Shown: piece after piece, positions 16,990 through 25,241 of the stretch
Layout: each line of letters begins with the position of its first letter
Numbering within the stretch: position 1 is the stretch's first letter
Assembly: GCA_016932435.1 (NCBI GenBank)
Contig: JAFGCW010000066.1
Span: 79,690 to 143,689 of the forward strand
From: Dehalococcoidales bacterium
GTDB lineage: Bacteria; Chloroflexota; Dehalococcoidia; Dehalococcoidales; UBA2162
Direction of reading: 5' to 3'
Length of the DNA stretch: 64,000 nt
Notes under the pieces: model-generated
What the model was told of the DNA's origin: nothing
The model's input: only the letters and a program-made list of their open reading frames with translations
The model's database searches: none
Made by a program: the position numbers and the translations under genes

Positions 16990-17424
16990 TTATCCTTTGT
17001 ACTTTGCTTCCTCGGACGGATGGTTTCTCCAATGGGCTATTCTTATCCGTTTCATTTTACCGCCTTCAAGGTTATAGAGGATGAAGTTGGTCATTATCAT
17101 TGTCTCGCCTTTCTTCAGCGCCGGCCTGGCAGGTGATGCTTCCATGTCGTTGAAGGCGTGGAACTCGGTCCATAACTCGACAAACAGGTATTCGTCGTCG
17201 GATATATAGTCCCTGACTTCGAGAACTTCCACCACGTTTTCGTGGAGTTTCTTGTAATTCTCAATGAATGCCTGGGGTCCGTGAAGCGTTCGGGCAGGAC
17301 TTGTCGGATCGAGGGCATTGTCATAGTACTCGACCGTGATATCGGGTGCGAAGTAACTGACGATGTCATCATATCTCTTGTTATTGAAATGGTCTACATA
17401 TTTCAGAAAGTCTTCCTTTTTCAT
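16990..17424 (-). CDS. SnoaL/NTF2-like fold protein
   Basis: A 144-residue cone-shaped NTF2-like protein (FNNKRYDDIVSYFAPDITVEYYD at the N-terminus; GGKMKRIRIAHWRNHP at the C-terminus). Members of this fold act as small-molecule isomerases, cyclases or ligand binders; no catalytic residues can be assigned. A TAGGAG ribosome site is present. It is divergent from the thiamine operon. Confidence 0.7.
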   Translation of the reverse strand: MKKEDFLKYVDHFNNKRYDDIVSYFAPDITVEYYDNALDPTSPARTLHGPQAFIENYKKLHENVVEVLEVRDYISDDEYLFVELWTEFHAFNDMEASPARPALKKGETMIMTNFILYNLEGGKMKRIRIAHWRNHPSEEAKYKG

Positions 17425-17456
17425 TCTATGCTCCTATCGTTTTCAGTTCCGTTCTC

Positions 17457-17485
17457 TTGTCATACCTTTTGTGATAAGTTATACT
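17457..17485 (+). promoter_or_regulatory. Promoter of the thiamine operon
   Basis: TTGTCA and TATACT separated by 17 bp, about 25 nt before the TPP riboswitch. Confidence 0.65.
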
Positions 17486-17507
17486 GGATTAACATTAATA
17501 ATTCAAT

Positions 17508-17615
17508 AGTAACGGGGAGCTTGGGGAACCGGGCTGAGAGGATGTGCTTGATCATGAAAGTGATTACCCACATCGACCCAGAGAACCTGATCCGGATAAT
17601 ACCGGCGTAGGGAAA
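17508..17615 (+). promoter_or_regulatory. Thiamine pyrophosphate (TPP/THI-box) riboswitch
   Basis: The conserved blocks are all present in order: GGGG at the 5' side, GGGCTGAGAGG, a variable P3 arm, then ACCTGATCCGGATAATACCG and CGTAGGGAA. It is followed by an intrinsic terminator and then thiamine genes, so high TPP should stop transcription before thiN. Confidence 0.95.
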
Positions 17616-17627
17616 ATACGGTAAAAC

Positions 17628-17661
17628 AAAGGGCTACCCGATTTAAAAGGTAGCCCTTTTT
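17628..17661 (+). terminator. Riboswitch-controlled intrinsic terminator
   Basis: AAAGGGCTACC pairs with GGTAGCCCTTT across a 10-nt loop and the T-run continues beyond the stem. It lies between the TPP aptamer and the GTG start of thiN, as expected for the OFF state. Confidence 0.9.
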
Positions 17662-17679
17662 GTATGGAGTATATAACCC

Positions 17680-18339
17680 GTGAATGCTTTAGTGCTTGCT
17701 AATGGTGAATTGTACGAAACTGAGATACTACGAGAACGAATTCAGGATGAAGTGTTTGATCTCGTTATCGGGGTTGATGGCGGTTCACGGTACGCTTCTG
17801 AACTGAACATCACCGTCGATGTAATTATCGGCGATATGGATTCTTTTCCTTCTCATAAACACCTGGGAAACAAAAATACCAGGTTTATCTCATATCCGGA
17901 AGAAAAGAACGAAACCGACCTGGAATTAGCGTTGCTATACACCACAGAGCAGGGAGTAGATAAGATCGTGGTAGTCGGGGCCATGGGTGGACGTATGGAT
18001 ATGACAATTTCCAACATACAGCTTATAGCCCATGCCAGTTCAGGTTCTTGCAGGATAGAGATATGGCATGGAGAACAGACGGGGTGGTTCATTCAGCCGC
18101 CGGGAGAAGATATTCACAGAAATCCCGGAGATACTATCTCATTAATCCCGATAGGTGGTTATGCTTCAGGCATTACTACTAAGGGTATGAAATACCCTCT
18201 TAATAATGAAGAACTGACGATGAAATCAAGAGGGGTCAGCAACCGGATAGAAAGCCCACCGGCTCACGTTACTTTTAGGGACGGGCAACTGCTTGTAGTA
18301 CATACTCCCGGTAATGCACCCGAAAGGCAGGGAAGATAA
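17680..18339 (+). CDS. thiN: Thiamine diphosphokinase
   Basis: A 219-residue enzyme that converts thiamine and ATP to thiamine diphosphate. Signature blocks of the family are visible: GVDGGSRYASELNITVDVI, IGDMDS and YPEEKNETDLELAL (the DxxDxxxA-type active site), then GAMGGRMDMTISNIQLI. The GTG start follows a GGAG at 10 nt. It is the first gene behind the TPP riboswitch, and the operon then encodes precursor or thiamine uptake, so the locus is a salvage route. Confidence 0.93.
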   Translation: MNALVLANGELYETEILRERIQDEVFDLVIGVDGGSRYASELNITVDVIIGDMDSFPSHKHLGNKNTRFISYPEEKNETDLELALLYTTEQGVDKIVVVGAMGGRMDMTISNIQLIAHASSGSCRIEIWHGEQTGWFIQPPGEDIHRNPGDTISLIPIGGYASGITTKGMKYPLNNEELTMKSRGVSNRIESPPAHVTFRDGQLLVVHTPGNAPERQGR

Positions 18340-18340
18340 T

Positions 18341-18643
18341 ATGACAGAAAAACGGACTATCAATGTTGGTGTACAGGTTTTACCTTTGCATGAAGATGTG
18401 TATCCCATTGTCGACGCCGCTATAAAAATAATCCAGGACAGCGGTGTAAAATATGAGGTCGGACCGATGGAGACAATCCTGGAAGGCGATGACCTGGACG
18501 AGTTAATCGAGATAGCGAAATCGGCCCATAGAGAGTGTTTCAAAACGGGTGCCGGGAAGGTAGTCACGATTATCAAGATCTGCGATGAGCTGGGAGGTAC
18601 CACGATAGAAAATAAAGTCGGTAAATATCGAAAGGTCGATTGA
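18341..18643 (+). CDS. Thiamine-binding protein, MTH1187/YkoF-like
   Basis: A 100-residue ferredoxin-fold protein of the MTH1187 family (NVGVQVLPL at the start, GVKYEVGPMETILEG in the middle, KIEN/KVGKYR at the end). Relatives bind thiamine or its pyrimidine moiety and sit next to ThiXYZ-type transporters, as here. The ATG at 18341 lies 1 nt after the thiN stop with GGAAG upstream. Its TGA overlaps the permease ATG. Confidence 0.88.
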   Translation: MTEKRTINVGVQVLPLHEDVYPIVDAAIKIIQDSGVKYEVGPMETILEGDDLDELIEIAKSAHRECFKTGAGKVVTIIKICDELGGTTIENKVGKYRKVD

Positions 18644-19431
18644 TGAAGTGGCGTAGAGAAATCCTGCCTCCGATAGTGTTGATTATCACGCTTATCATCG
18701 GATGGTACTTTATTGCCGAAGTCAGCGGACTACGTTCGTTTATCCTGCCTACTCCGTGGGAAGTCATCAAGGCAGGATGGGAAACGCGAGATCTGCTCGT
18801 AAATGCTATCGGTAACACACTCATGGCGACAGGTATCGGCCTGGTACTGGCGCTTGTAACTGGAACGGGGATCGCTGCTATTATGGATTTCTGGCCCCTT
18901 ATGCACCGTGCTCTGTATCCGATACTGGTTGTTTCACAGACTATCCAGATACTGGCTATCGCGCCTATTTTTATCATCTGGTTCGGTTTCGGTCTGACAC
19001 CGACAATTCTGATCGTGATATTATTCTGTTTTTTCCCGCTGGCAATAAGCACGGCCGACGGCCTGACATCATCGGACCCGGAGTTAATAGCATTACTTCA
19101 TACTATGAAAGCCAGCAGATGGCAGATATGGAGAATGGTGCGTTTACCCTCCGCCCTGCCGTCCTTTTTTTCCGGCCTTCGGCTGGCCGTAACCTACAGT
19201 GTGGTGGCGGCGACCATCGGCGAATGGGTTGGCGGTTCCTCGGGGCTGGGACTGTACATGCTCCGATCCAAGAACGCCCTGGCGACCGACCAGGTATTCG
19301 CCGCAATGTTTATCACGTCACTGCTGAGTATTTTTCTGTTTATGCTTGTTTACTATATCGAACGACTGGTCCTCCCCTGGTACCATTCCAGGCAACGAAC
19401 AGAAAAATGGGAAGGGTCAGGTATTTTCTAG
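18643..19431 (+). CDS. thiX: ABC transporter permease for thiamine precursor (ThiX/SsuC type)
   Basis: A 262-residue membrane subunit with about six hydrophobic segments; the EAA coupling loop is seen as TMKASRWQIWRMVRLPSALP. The family also includes taurine and sulfonate permeases, so the substrate comes from context: TPP riboswitch, thiN, thiamine-binding protein and an NMT1-like binding protein. The ATG overlaps the previous stop (TGATG); a TTG one codon earlier is less likely. Confidence 0.85.
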   Translation: MKWRREILPPIVLIITLIIGWYFIAEVSGLRSFILPTPWEVIKAGWETRDLLVNAIGNTLMATGIGLVLALVTGTGIAAIMDFWPLMHRALYPILVVSQTIQILAIAPIFIIWFGFGLTPTILIVILFCFFPLAISTADGLTSSDPELIALLHTMKASRWQIWRMVRLPSALPSFFSGLRLAVTYSVVAATIGEWVGGSSGLGLYMLRSKNALATDQVFAAMFITSLLSIFLFMLVYYIERLVLPWYHSRQRTEKWEGSGIF

Positions 19432-19447
19432 CCTGAGGAGGTGAAAA

Positions 19448-20428
19448 ATGAAACATCTACCTGTAATTCTAACACTTGTAATCGCTTTGCTTGTGTTTAC
19501 CGGATGCGAAAACTCGGAGGAAGAGGAACTTACTCCAGTAACGTTTATGCTGGACTGGGTGCCGAATACAAATCATACCGGGATCTTTGTGGCCGATGTC
19601 AACGGCTACTTTAAAGAAGCAGGCCTTGATGTGAGAATTATCCAGCCGGGAGAAGTATATCCTGAAGCAGCGGTGGTCGGTGGTGCCGCAGATTTCGGCA
19701 TCAGTTTTCAGGAACAAGTCACGCTGGCACGAGCGGATGGAGTACCTCTCGTTTCGATAGCTGCGGTGCTTCAGCATAATACATCGGGATTCGCTTCTGC
19801 TGCCGAGTTAAATGTAACAGGACCAAAAGGTTTCGAGGATTTACGTTATGGTTCTTATGGCAATCCTTTTGAAACTCCCACACTCAAAGTCCTGATGGAA
19901 TGTGACGGTGGAGATTTTGAAAAACTGGAGATCGTGAATACCGGTTATGCTGATCCGCTTGCTTTAATAGCCGAAAAGAAGATTGACTTGGCCTGGATAT
20001 TTTACGCCTGGCAGGGCTTCCAGGCAGAACAACAAAATATTGAAATCAATGTAGTCATGATGAAAGACTGGTTTACCTGCATCCCCGACTACTATACCCC
20101 GGTGGTCATCACAAGCGAGGATACCATTTCCAGCAGGCCGGAAATCGTCAGAGCTGTTATCGAAGCGCTGTCGAGGGGGTATGAATTCGCAATCAACAGT
20201 CCGGATGAGTCTGCCGCTCTGCTGATTGCTGCTGTGCCTGAACTTGATCCTGAACTCGTAAAGGCAAGCCAGAACTGGATTTCAGGCTACTATCAAGCCG
20301 ACGCGCCTCGATGGGGAGAACAGAAGGAAAGTGTCTGGCAGGGATATTCGGACTGGATGGTTGAAAACGGTATTCTGCAAACTTCTATCTCAGGTAAGGA
20401 TGCTTTTACCAATGAATTTCTACCTTAG
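19448..20428 (+). CDS. thiY: NMT1/THI5-like substrate-binding lipoprotein
   Basis: A 326-residue binding protein with a lipoprotein signal: hydrophobic VILTLVIALLVF and lipobox TGC, so it should be anchored outside the membrane. The mature part begins with the family hallmark VTFMLDWVPNTNHTGIFVA, which in THI5/ThiY contacts the pyrimidine ring of HMP or formyl-aminopyrimidine. GAGGAGGTG precedes the ATG. It probably captures a thiamine pyrimidine precursor for the permease and the ATPase. Confidence 0.9.
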   Translation: MKHLPVILTLVIALLVFTGCENSEEEELTPVTFMLDWVPNTNHTGIFVADVNGYFKEAGLDVRIIQPGEVYPEAAVVGGAADFGISFQEQVTLARADGVPLVSIAAVLQHNTSGFASAAELNVTGPKGFEDLRYGSYGNPFETPTLKVLMECDGGDFEKLEIVNTGYADPLALIAEKKIDLAWIFYAWQGFQAEQQNIEINVVMMKDWFTCIPDYYTPVVITSEDTISSRPEIVRAVIEALSRGYEFAINSPDESAALLIAAVPELDPELVKASQNWISGYYQADAPRWGEQKESVWQGYSDWMVENGILQTSISGKDAFTNEFLP

Positions 20429-20458
20429 TACCTTGTCATGAAAACACCTTTATATATA

Positions 20459-20489
20459 CTCATCCTTCGACAAGCTCAGGATGAACGGT
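20459..20489. repeat. Dispersed REP-like element
   Basis: ACTCATCCTTCGACAAGC followed by TCAGGATGAACGG: the arms CATCCT and AGGATG form a stem. I recognise this sequence as a type often scattered in bacterial intergenic regions. It separates the lipoprotein and ATPase genes of one operon. Confidence 0.5.
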
Positions 20490-20546
20490 ATTATGGTTCA
20501 GGATGGACTATATTTTGATACATATGACGTATACGAATGAGGAAAG

Positions 20547-21311
20547 ATGACGATACCGCGTATTGAATTCAGGCATATAAGCAAGACTTTTTCCGGAGTT
20601 AATCAGACTATACCGGCATTGAAGAATGTATCTTTCAGCGTGATGCCGGGTGAGTTTGTCACTATCACTGGAACGAGTGGAAGTGGGAAGAGTACGCTGT
20701 TCAATCTATGCGCCGGACTTATCGAACCTGACGAGGGGGAAATACTGATCGATGGAGAAAGCCCTGCCAGTCTCGCAGGGATGACAGGCTATATGCCACA
20801 GCGTGATTTACTACTCCCCTGGCGGAGTGTCTTAAACAATGTACTTCTCCCCATGGAAATACAGGGTGTTTCGAAAGAAGAATCGGTAAAGAAAGCTCTT
20901 GAAATGCTGCCGTATTTCGGACTGGCTACATTCGAGGATGAGTATCCTTCGGCACTTTCCGGAGGAATGCGTCAGCGTGCCGCACTGATGAGAACATGGC
21001 TTACAGGATGTTCAACACTACTTCTCGATGAACCGTTCGGTGCCCTCGATGCGTTGACACGCAAGGAGCTTCAAAACTGGCTGTTGAATGTCTGGCAGGA
21101 ATTCGGACGGACGGTTATGTTCATCACTCACGATATCGAAGAAGCCGTGTATCTTGCCGACCGGGTAATAGTGCTGAGCGCACGCCCGGGGGAAGTTAAA
21201 AGGGAATTATCTGTTAATTTACCACGACCTCGTCACCAGAAAATGATCGCGGAATCTGAGTTTGGGAATCTTGTGAGAGAGTTACTCGATGAGCTGGGGG
21301 TTAATTCCTGA
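20547..21311 (+). CDS. thiZ: ABC transporter ATP-binding protein for thiamine precursor
   Basis: A 254-residue ATPase of the SsuB/TauB/ThiZ type. Walker A is GTSGSGKST, the signature is ALSGGMRQRAALMR, Walker B is TLLLDEPFGALD and the switch His is in FITHDIEEA. It ends the thiamine operon; a 118-nt gap containing a REP-like element separates it from thiY. GAGGAAAG precedes the ATG. Confidence 0.88.
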   Translation: MTIPRIEFRHISKTFSGVNQTIPALKNVSFSVMPGEFVTITGTSGSGKSTLFNLCAGLIEPDEGEILIDGESPASLAGMTGYMPQRDLLLPWRSVLNNVLLPMEIQGVSKEESVKKALEMLPYFGLATFEDEYPSALSGGMRQRAALMRTWLTGCSTLLLDEPFGALDALTRKELQNWLLNVWQEFGRTVMFITHDIEEAVYLADRVIVLSARPGEVKRELSVNLPRPRHQKMIAESEFGNLVRELLDELGVNS

Positions 21312-21525
21312 AGCTGGTGGATGTATCATCACATTGATAAGTAACGCGGCACCTGCCGATATTAAGCTCTAAAGCCGATATTGTGAACATTTTTTATCAC
21401 ACCCGGGCATCAGAATCCTTCCGCCACTCACCTTGATAAAAAACTCCCGGGATTGTACGAGAAGCCCCTCGACCAGGTACTTTCGGGAAGATCCTCATCC
21501 TGCAAATGATCCTGTTCCTTTCCAA

Positions 21526-22737
21526 TCACGTTTTAATCTTTCTCAAGGACAGCACGAGTGCCAACGCTGCAGCGGCTGCTGCAGTACATGCCCAGAAGGC
21601 CAGGCTATAACTTTCGGTTGTATCAAATATGTGTCCGGCAACAACCGGTCCAATAGCACCTCCCAGCGTACTACAAAAGAACAGGATTCCAAAAAGGCTG
21701 CCGTGCGCTCGCAGTCCGAAGTACTCGGCCACTACCGGTGAAATTGTCGTATATAGTCCACCATGAGCAAACGCATACACTACCGCAAACAGGAAGAACA
21801 TCCAGTGTTCTGTCGCAACCTGTAACCAGAGGAAAGACGAGATAAGAAGGATATAGCAAAGTACCATGGTCAGCCTGTTGCCGGTGCGGTCTATTGCGAT
21901 ACCGGTTAGAAAACGCCCCAGTATACTCGTCGCTCCAATAGTCGAAAGAACTCCGGTCGCTGCCGTAGAGGATAGTCCTATGTCCGTGGCATGAGGGATG
22001 ATATGTACCGTGACAATGAACAGACAGAACATGGTTATTAAATAAGCAAGACAAAGTGTCCAGAACTGTCTGGTTCTGAGGGCTGCACGCAGGGAAAAAC
22101 CGGCCTGTGAAGAAGTTGGATTTATTGATGGGCTTTCTTCATCTCCATCTGGCAGGAATCCCATGCTGCCCGGTTCACGGCGTAACGGCAGACCGCTGGT
22201 AATAAGCAGAATGAGCATCGATATTCCGATAATCAGGTATGACGACTGCCAGCCATATTCCAAGATAAACATATTCGCCAGCAGGGGAATGGCGAATTGT
22301 CCAAGACCGGTGCCCATCTTCGTGATACCAGTCATTATCCCTCTTCGCCTGACAAACCAGCGCATCAATGTACTCAGCGGAATAATATCAACAGCGCTTA
22401 CCCCGATACCGACAAAGAAGCTGTAGAAAAAGTAAAGCTGCCAGATGCTGCTGAGCCCCGACATCAATATTAACCCCAGTCCTGCACAACCGGTCAGCAT
22501 TATCAAGATTCTCGGGCCAAACCTGTCATTTAGTCTGCCAACTATGATGCTGAAGAATCCCGCAATAATCGCCATGATAGACTGAGCAGCCGAGAGAGTG
22601 GCCCTGGACCAGCCAAACTCGGAAAGTATCGGTTTGAAAAAGACACCGAACGTCATCATGGTGCCAATACCTAAAGCCTGTATAAAAAAACTGGAGGCGA
22701 CGATATTATATCCGTAGAAGTACTTCGGTCTCTTCAT
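21526..22737 (-). CDS. MFS transporter, OFA/monocarboxylate-like
   Basis: A 403-residue major facilitator with about twelve hydrophobic segments; the N-terminal YGYNIVASSFFIQALGIG, the first-loop motif GRLNDRFGPR and the second-half GRFLTGIAIDRTGNR are family features. It may carry a monocarboxylate or other organic anion. The start is taken at the ATG at 22737 because a perfect TATAAT (22753-22748) lies 10 nt upstream, implying a leaderless mRNA; the ATG at 22749 overlaps that -10 box. Confidence 0.85.
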   Translation of the reverse strand: MKRPKYFYGYNIVASSFFIQALGIGTMMTFGVFFKPILSEFGWSRATLSAAQSIMAIIAGFFSIIVGRLNDRFGPRILIMLTGCAGLGLILMSGLSSIWQLYFFYSFFVGIGVSAVDIIPLSTLMRWFVRRRGIMTGITKMGTGLGQFAIPLLANMFILEYGWQSSYLIIGISMLILLITSGLPLRREPGSMGFLPDGDEESPSINPTSSQAGFSLRAALRTRQFWTLCLAYLITMFCLFIVTVHIIPHATDIGLSSTAATGVLSTIGATSILGRFLTGIAIDRTGNRLTMVLCYILLISSFLWLQVATEHWMFFLFAVVYAFAHGGLYTTISPVVAEYFGLRAHGSLFGILFFCSTLGGAIGPVVAGHIFDTTESYSLAFWACTAAAAAALALVLSLRKIKT

Positions 22738-22923
22738 GACTACATGCATTATAGATAGTTTAAATACTAAATAGCCAATGGCTTTTTTAGTGTTCTGGAA
22801 AACCTATCACAAACCATATAATCAAAATCTGAGTCCTTGACCAACCTGGTGTGACATTTAGTTACTTCATTCGTTATTTGTGTTTATTTGATATAAATCG
22901 AGTAGCTTTGTACAATGTCCTGT

Positions 22924-23988
22924 ATGATAATCAAACCTGAGGATGTAACCGTTGAATGGCTGACGGATATACTCCGCCAATCCGGAAGCCTTCCAAGTGG
23001 TCATGTTACCAGTGTACGTGTGATCAGTGAGTCATCTAACACTGCTAAAATTGGGCGGCTGACACTGACTTACTCTGACGATGTTCCCTCAACGATGCCT
23101 ACTCATCTGTTCTTGAAGATCTCCGATCCTCATTCGAAGACGCCCGTGGTAGGGAGTGAACAAAGGCGGTACGAAGTCGAGTTCCATAATAAGATAATCA
23201 CACTCATGCCAAATCCACCGGTCATACGCTGTCATCATGCTGTCTACTGCGAAGAGACCGGCGCCTCGAATCTGATTTTCGACGATGTATCCGAAACTCA
23301 TTTCGCGGTTAGCTCTACTCAACCTCCACCGGTACGTCAAGCCGAAAAAGCAGTCGATGCTTTCTCCGAATTTCACGCTTTCTGGTGGGATCATCATACA
23401 CTCGGTGATATATACTCGCCCCAGGATCAGAAGTCGGTTACGGAGGATGTAAATAATATTCGCGAGCATTTTCCACGGTTCGCCGACTTTCTCGGCGACC
23501 GCCTGACCGCTGCACAACGTCAGGCGTACGAAAATACACTCACTTTACTGCCTAACCTGATGGGGCGTGTGACTCGAGGGAAGGACCTCACACTGATTCA
23601 TGGTGACTCCGATATATCAAACGTGCTTCTTCCGCATGATCCCGATACGGATAAAGCTCTGATTATCGACTGGCAACTCTGGGGTGTTAGTTTTGCCGCA
23701 GAAGATTTAGCCCACTTGATAGCTCTTTTCTGGGAAAGAGAGTATCGCCAGCGAATGGAAAAACACCTGTTAAAGCGTTATCATCAGGGGCTGATCCGGC
23801 ATGGCGTAAAAGATTACGAATGGACCGACTGCTGGAATGATTATAGACTTGCCGTCATCCTGCGTGTCCTTTTCATGCCTATGTGGTTCTGGAACAACGG
23901 TGCTCCGGCATCGATGTGGGAACGAAGCTTTGTGCGAGCTATGCAGGCATTTGAAGACTTAGGATGTCAGGAACTTCTGGAGTGTTAG
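22924..23988 (+). CDS. Aminoglycoside phosphotransferase/ecdysteroid-kinase-like protein
   Basis: A 354-residue kinase-like protein. The Brenner-type catalytic motif is LIHGDSDISNVLL and the metal-binding aspartate is in LIIDWQLWG, both well conserved, so it is likely an active small-molecule kinase. The start is put at the ATG at 22924; a TACAAT box at 22911-22916 sits 7 nt before it and overlaps the earlier ATG at 22915, again suggesting leaderless initiation. The substrate is unknown. Confidence 0.78.
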   Translation: MIIKPEDVTVEWLTDILRQSGSLPSGHVTSVRVISESSNTAKIGRLTLTYSDDVPSTMPTHLFLKISDPHSKTPVVGSEQRRYEVEFHNKIITLMPNPPVIRCHHAVYCEETGASNLIFDDVSETHFAVSSTQPPPVRQAEKAVDAFSEFHAFWWDHHTLGDIYSPQDQKSVTEDVNNIREHFPRFADFLGDRLTAAQRQAYENTLTLLPNLMGRVTRGKDLTLIHGDSDISNVLLPHDPDTDKALIIDWQLWGVSFAAEDLAHLIALFWEREYRQRMEKHLLKRYHQGLIRHGVKDYEWTDCWNDYRLAVILRVLFMPMWFWNNGAPASMWERSFVRAMQAFEDLGCQELLEC

Positions 23989-24112
23989 GAATCTGGGTAA
24001 AAAGCAAACATTTCGATGAACACGTGTGGGTAAAAATAACTATTTTACAGCTTCAACCATCATTCTGAGGTTAAATATTATTTTCGTAGTACTTCTGCGT
24101 ACTGACAGTAAA

Positions 24113-25045
24113 TTACGATGATACGTCGATAACTTCGAGTGCCTGCCGCAGGTCTTTGGGCAAGGGAGAGGTGAATTCCCTGTATTCACTAGTAGACGGG
24201 AGAACGAATCCCAGGACAGCGGCATGGACGAACTGTCTTTTCAAGGGGGCAGCTTTTACTCCATAAACCTTATCCCCGGCTACGGGAAAACCGATGGCTT
24301 TCAGGTGTACTCTGATCTGGTGTGTTCTGCCGGAGACAGGCCTGACTTCAAGCAAGGTGAAATTGCCAATATACCTGATCACGGTGTATTCGGTTGTTGC
24401 TTCCCGCCCCCTGCTTTGAGGAACGACCGCCATTTGCTGGCGATGACGCGGATCGCGTCCGACCGGGGCTTCGATTACGCCCTCTTCCGGGGTAAGGTGG
24501 CCTTTTACCAGGACCTGGTAGCGTTTTACGACGGTACGGGCTTTAAACTGATCCATCAGTTTTTCCTGAGCCACGACGTTTTTCGCTACCACCATCACAC
24601 CGGACGTGTCCTTATCCAGACGATGAACGATCCCGGGTCTTTCCTCGCCTGAATCCGATAATTCGGAAAGATGGGACAGGAGGGCATTTACCAGGGTGTG
24701 CGACGAATGACCGGGTGCGGGATGAACGGTGAGACCCGCCGGTTTATCGACGACCAGCAATTCATTGTCTTCATAGATAATCGTGAGTGGTATTTCCTCC
24801 GGTTGAAGTAAAACGGGTTCGGCAGGAGGAATTTCAACGGTAATAGTATCGCCGGTATCAAGTTTATAGCCAGCCCTGGCGATGTCTCCGTTTATCCTGA
24901 CATATCCGTCATTGATAAGTTTCTGTGCCCTGGTACGGGATAGGTCAGGGCAGTGTTCGCTGACATATTTATCCACCCGGACTCCCTGTTCGTCCGATAT
25001 CACCTCATATATAGAAGGATTATCGTTACTCATAAGCAATTTCAT
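24113..25045 (-). CDS. rluD: RluA-family 23S rRNA pseudouridine synthase, RluD-like
   Basis: A protein of about 306-310 residues that isomerises uridines in RNA. An N-terminal S4 domain (DKYVSEHCPDLSRTRAQKLI) precedes the catalytic domain with the invariant block IVHRLDKDTSG. Of the two in-frame ATGs (25045 and 25033), the second is preceded by TATAAT at 25049-25044 with a 10-nt gap, so a leaderless start at 25033 is likely. Confidence 0.92.
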   Translation of the reverse strand: MKLLMSNDNPSIYEVISDEQGVRVDKYVSEHCPDLSRTRAQKLINDGYVRINGDIARAGYKLDTGDTITVEIPPAEPVLLQPEEIPLTIIYEDNELLVVDKPAGLTVHPAPGHSSHTLVNALLSHLSELSDSGEERPGIVHRLDKDTSGVMVVAKNVVAQEKLMDQFKARTVVKRYQVLVKGHLTPEEGVIEAPVGRDPRHRQQMAVVPQSRGREATTEYTVIRYIGNFTLLEVRPVSGRTHQIRVHLKAIGFPVAGDKVYGVKAAPLKRQFVHAAVLGFVLPSTSEYREFTSPLPKDLRQALEVIDVSS

Positions 25046-25102
25046 TATACAGGAAAACAGTAACGGTACTGAAAGGTGTCACTTATTTCACGCAGCCTTT
25101 AA

Positions 25103-25132
25103 TTGACAACATACTCTATTAATTGATAAAAT
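25103..25132 (+). promoter_or_regulatory. Promoter of the had-oah operon
   Basis: Consensus TTGACA and TAAAAT with an 18-bp spacer. It leaves a leader of about 100 nt before the had ATG, in which no known riboswitch was seen. Confidence 0.65.
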
Positions 25133-25241
25133 CCTACTGCTTAATTCGTTCAATTTCCGAATCAACTTTCCAAATTCAGGGATGAGGTGTAGAAATGTAG
25201 TGATGGATGAAAACAATCTAGATTTTTAAAAGGAGGATAAA

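Noticed and set aside
16854..17084. Plus-strand open frame across the end of the NTF2-like gene
   Set aside because: It mostly overlaps the real minus-strand gene, has no ribosome site and no protein-like composition.
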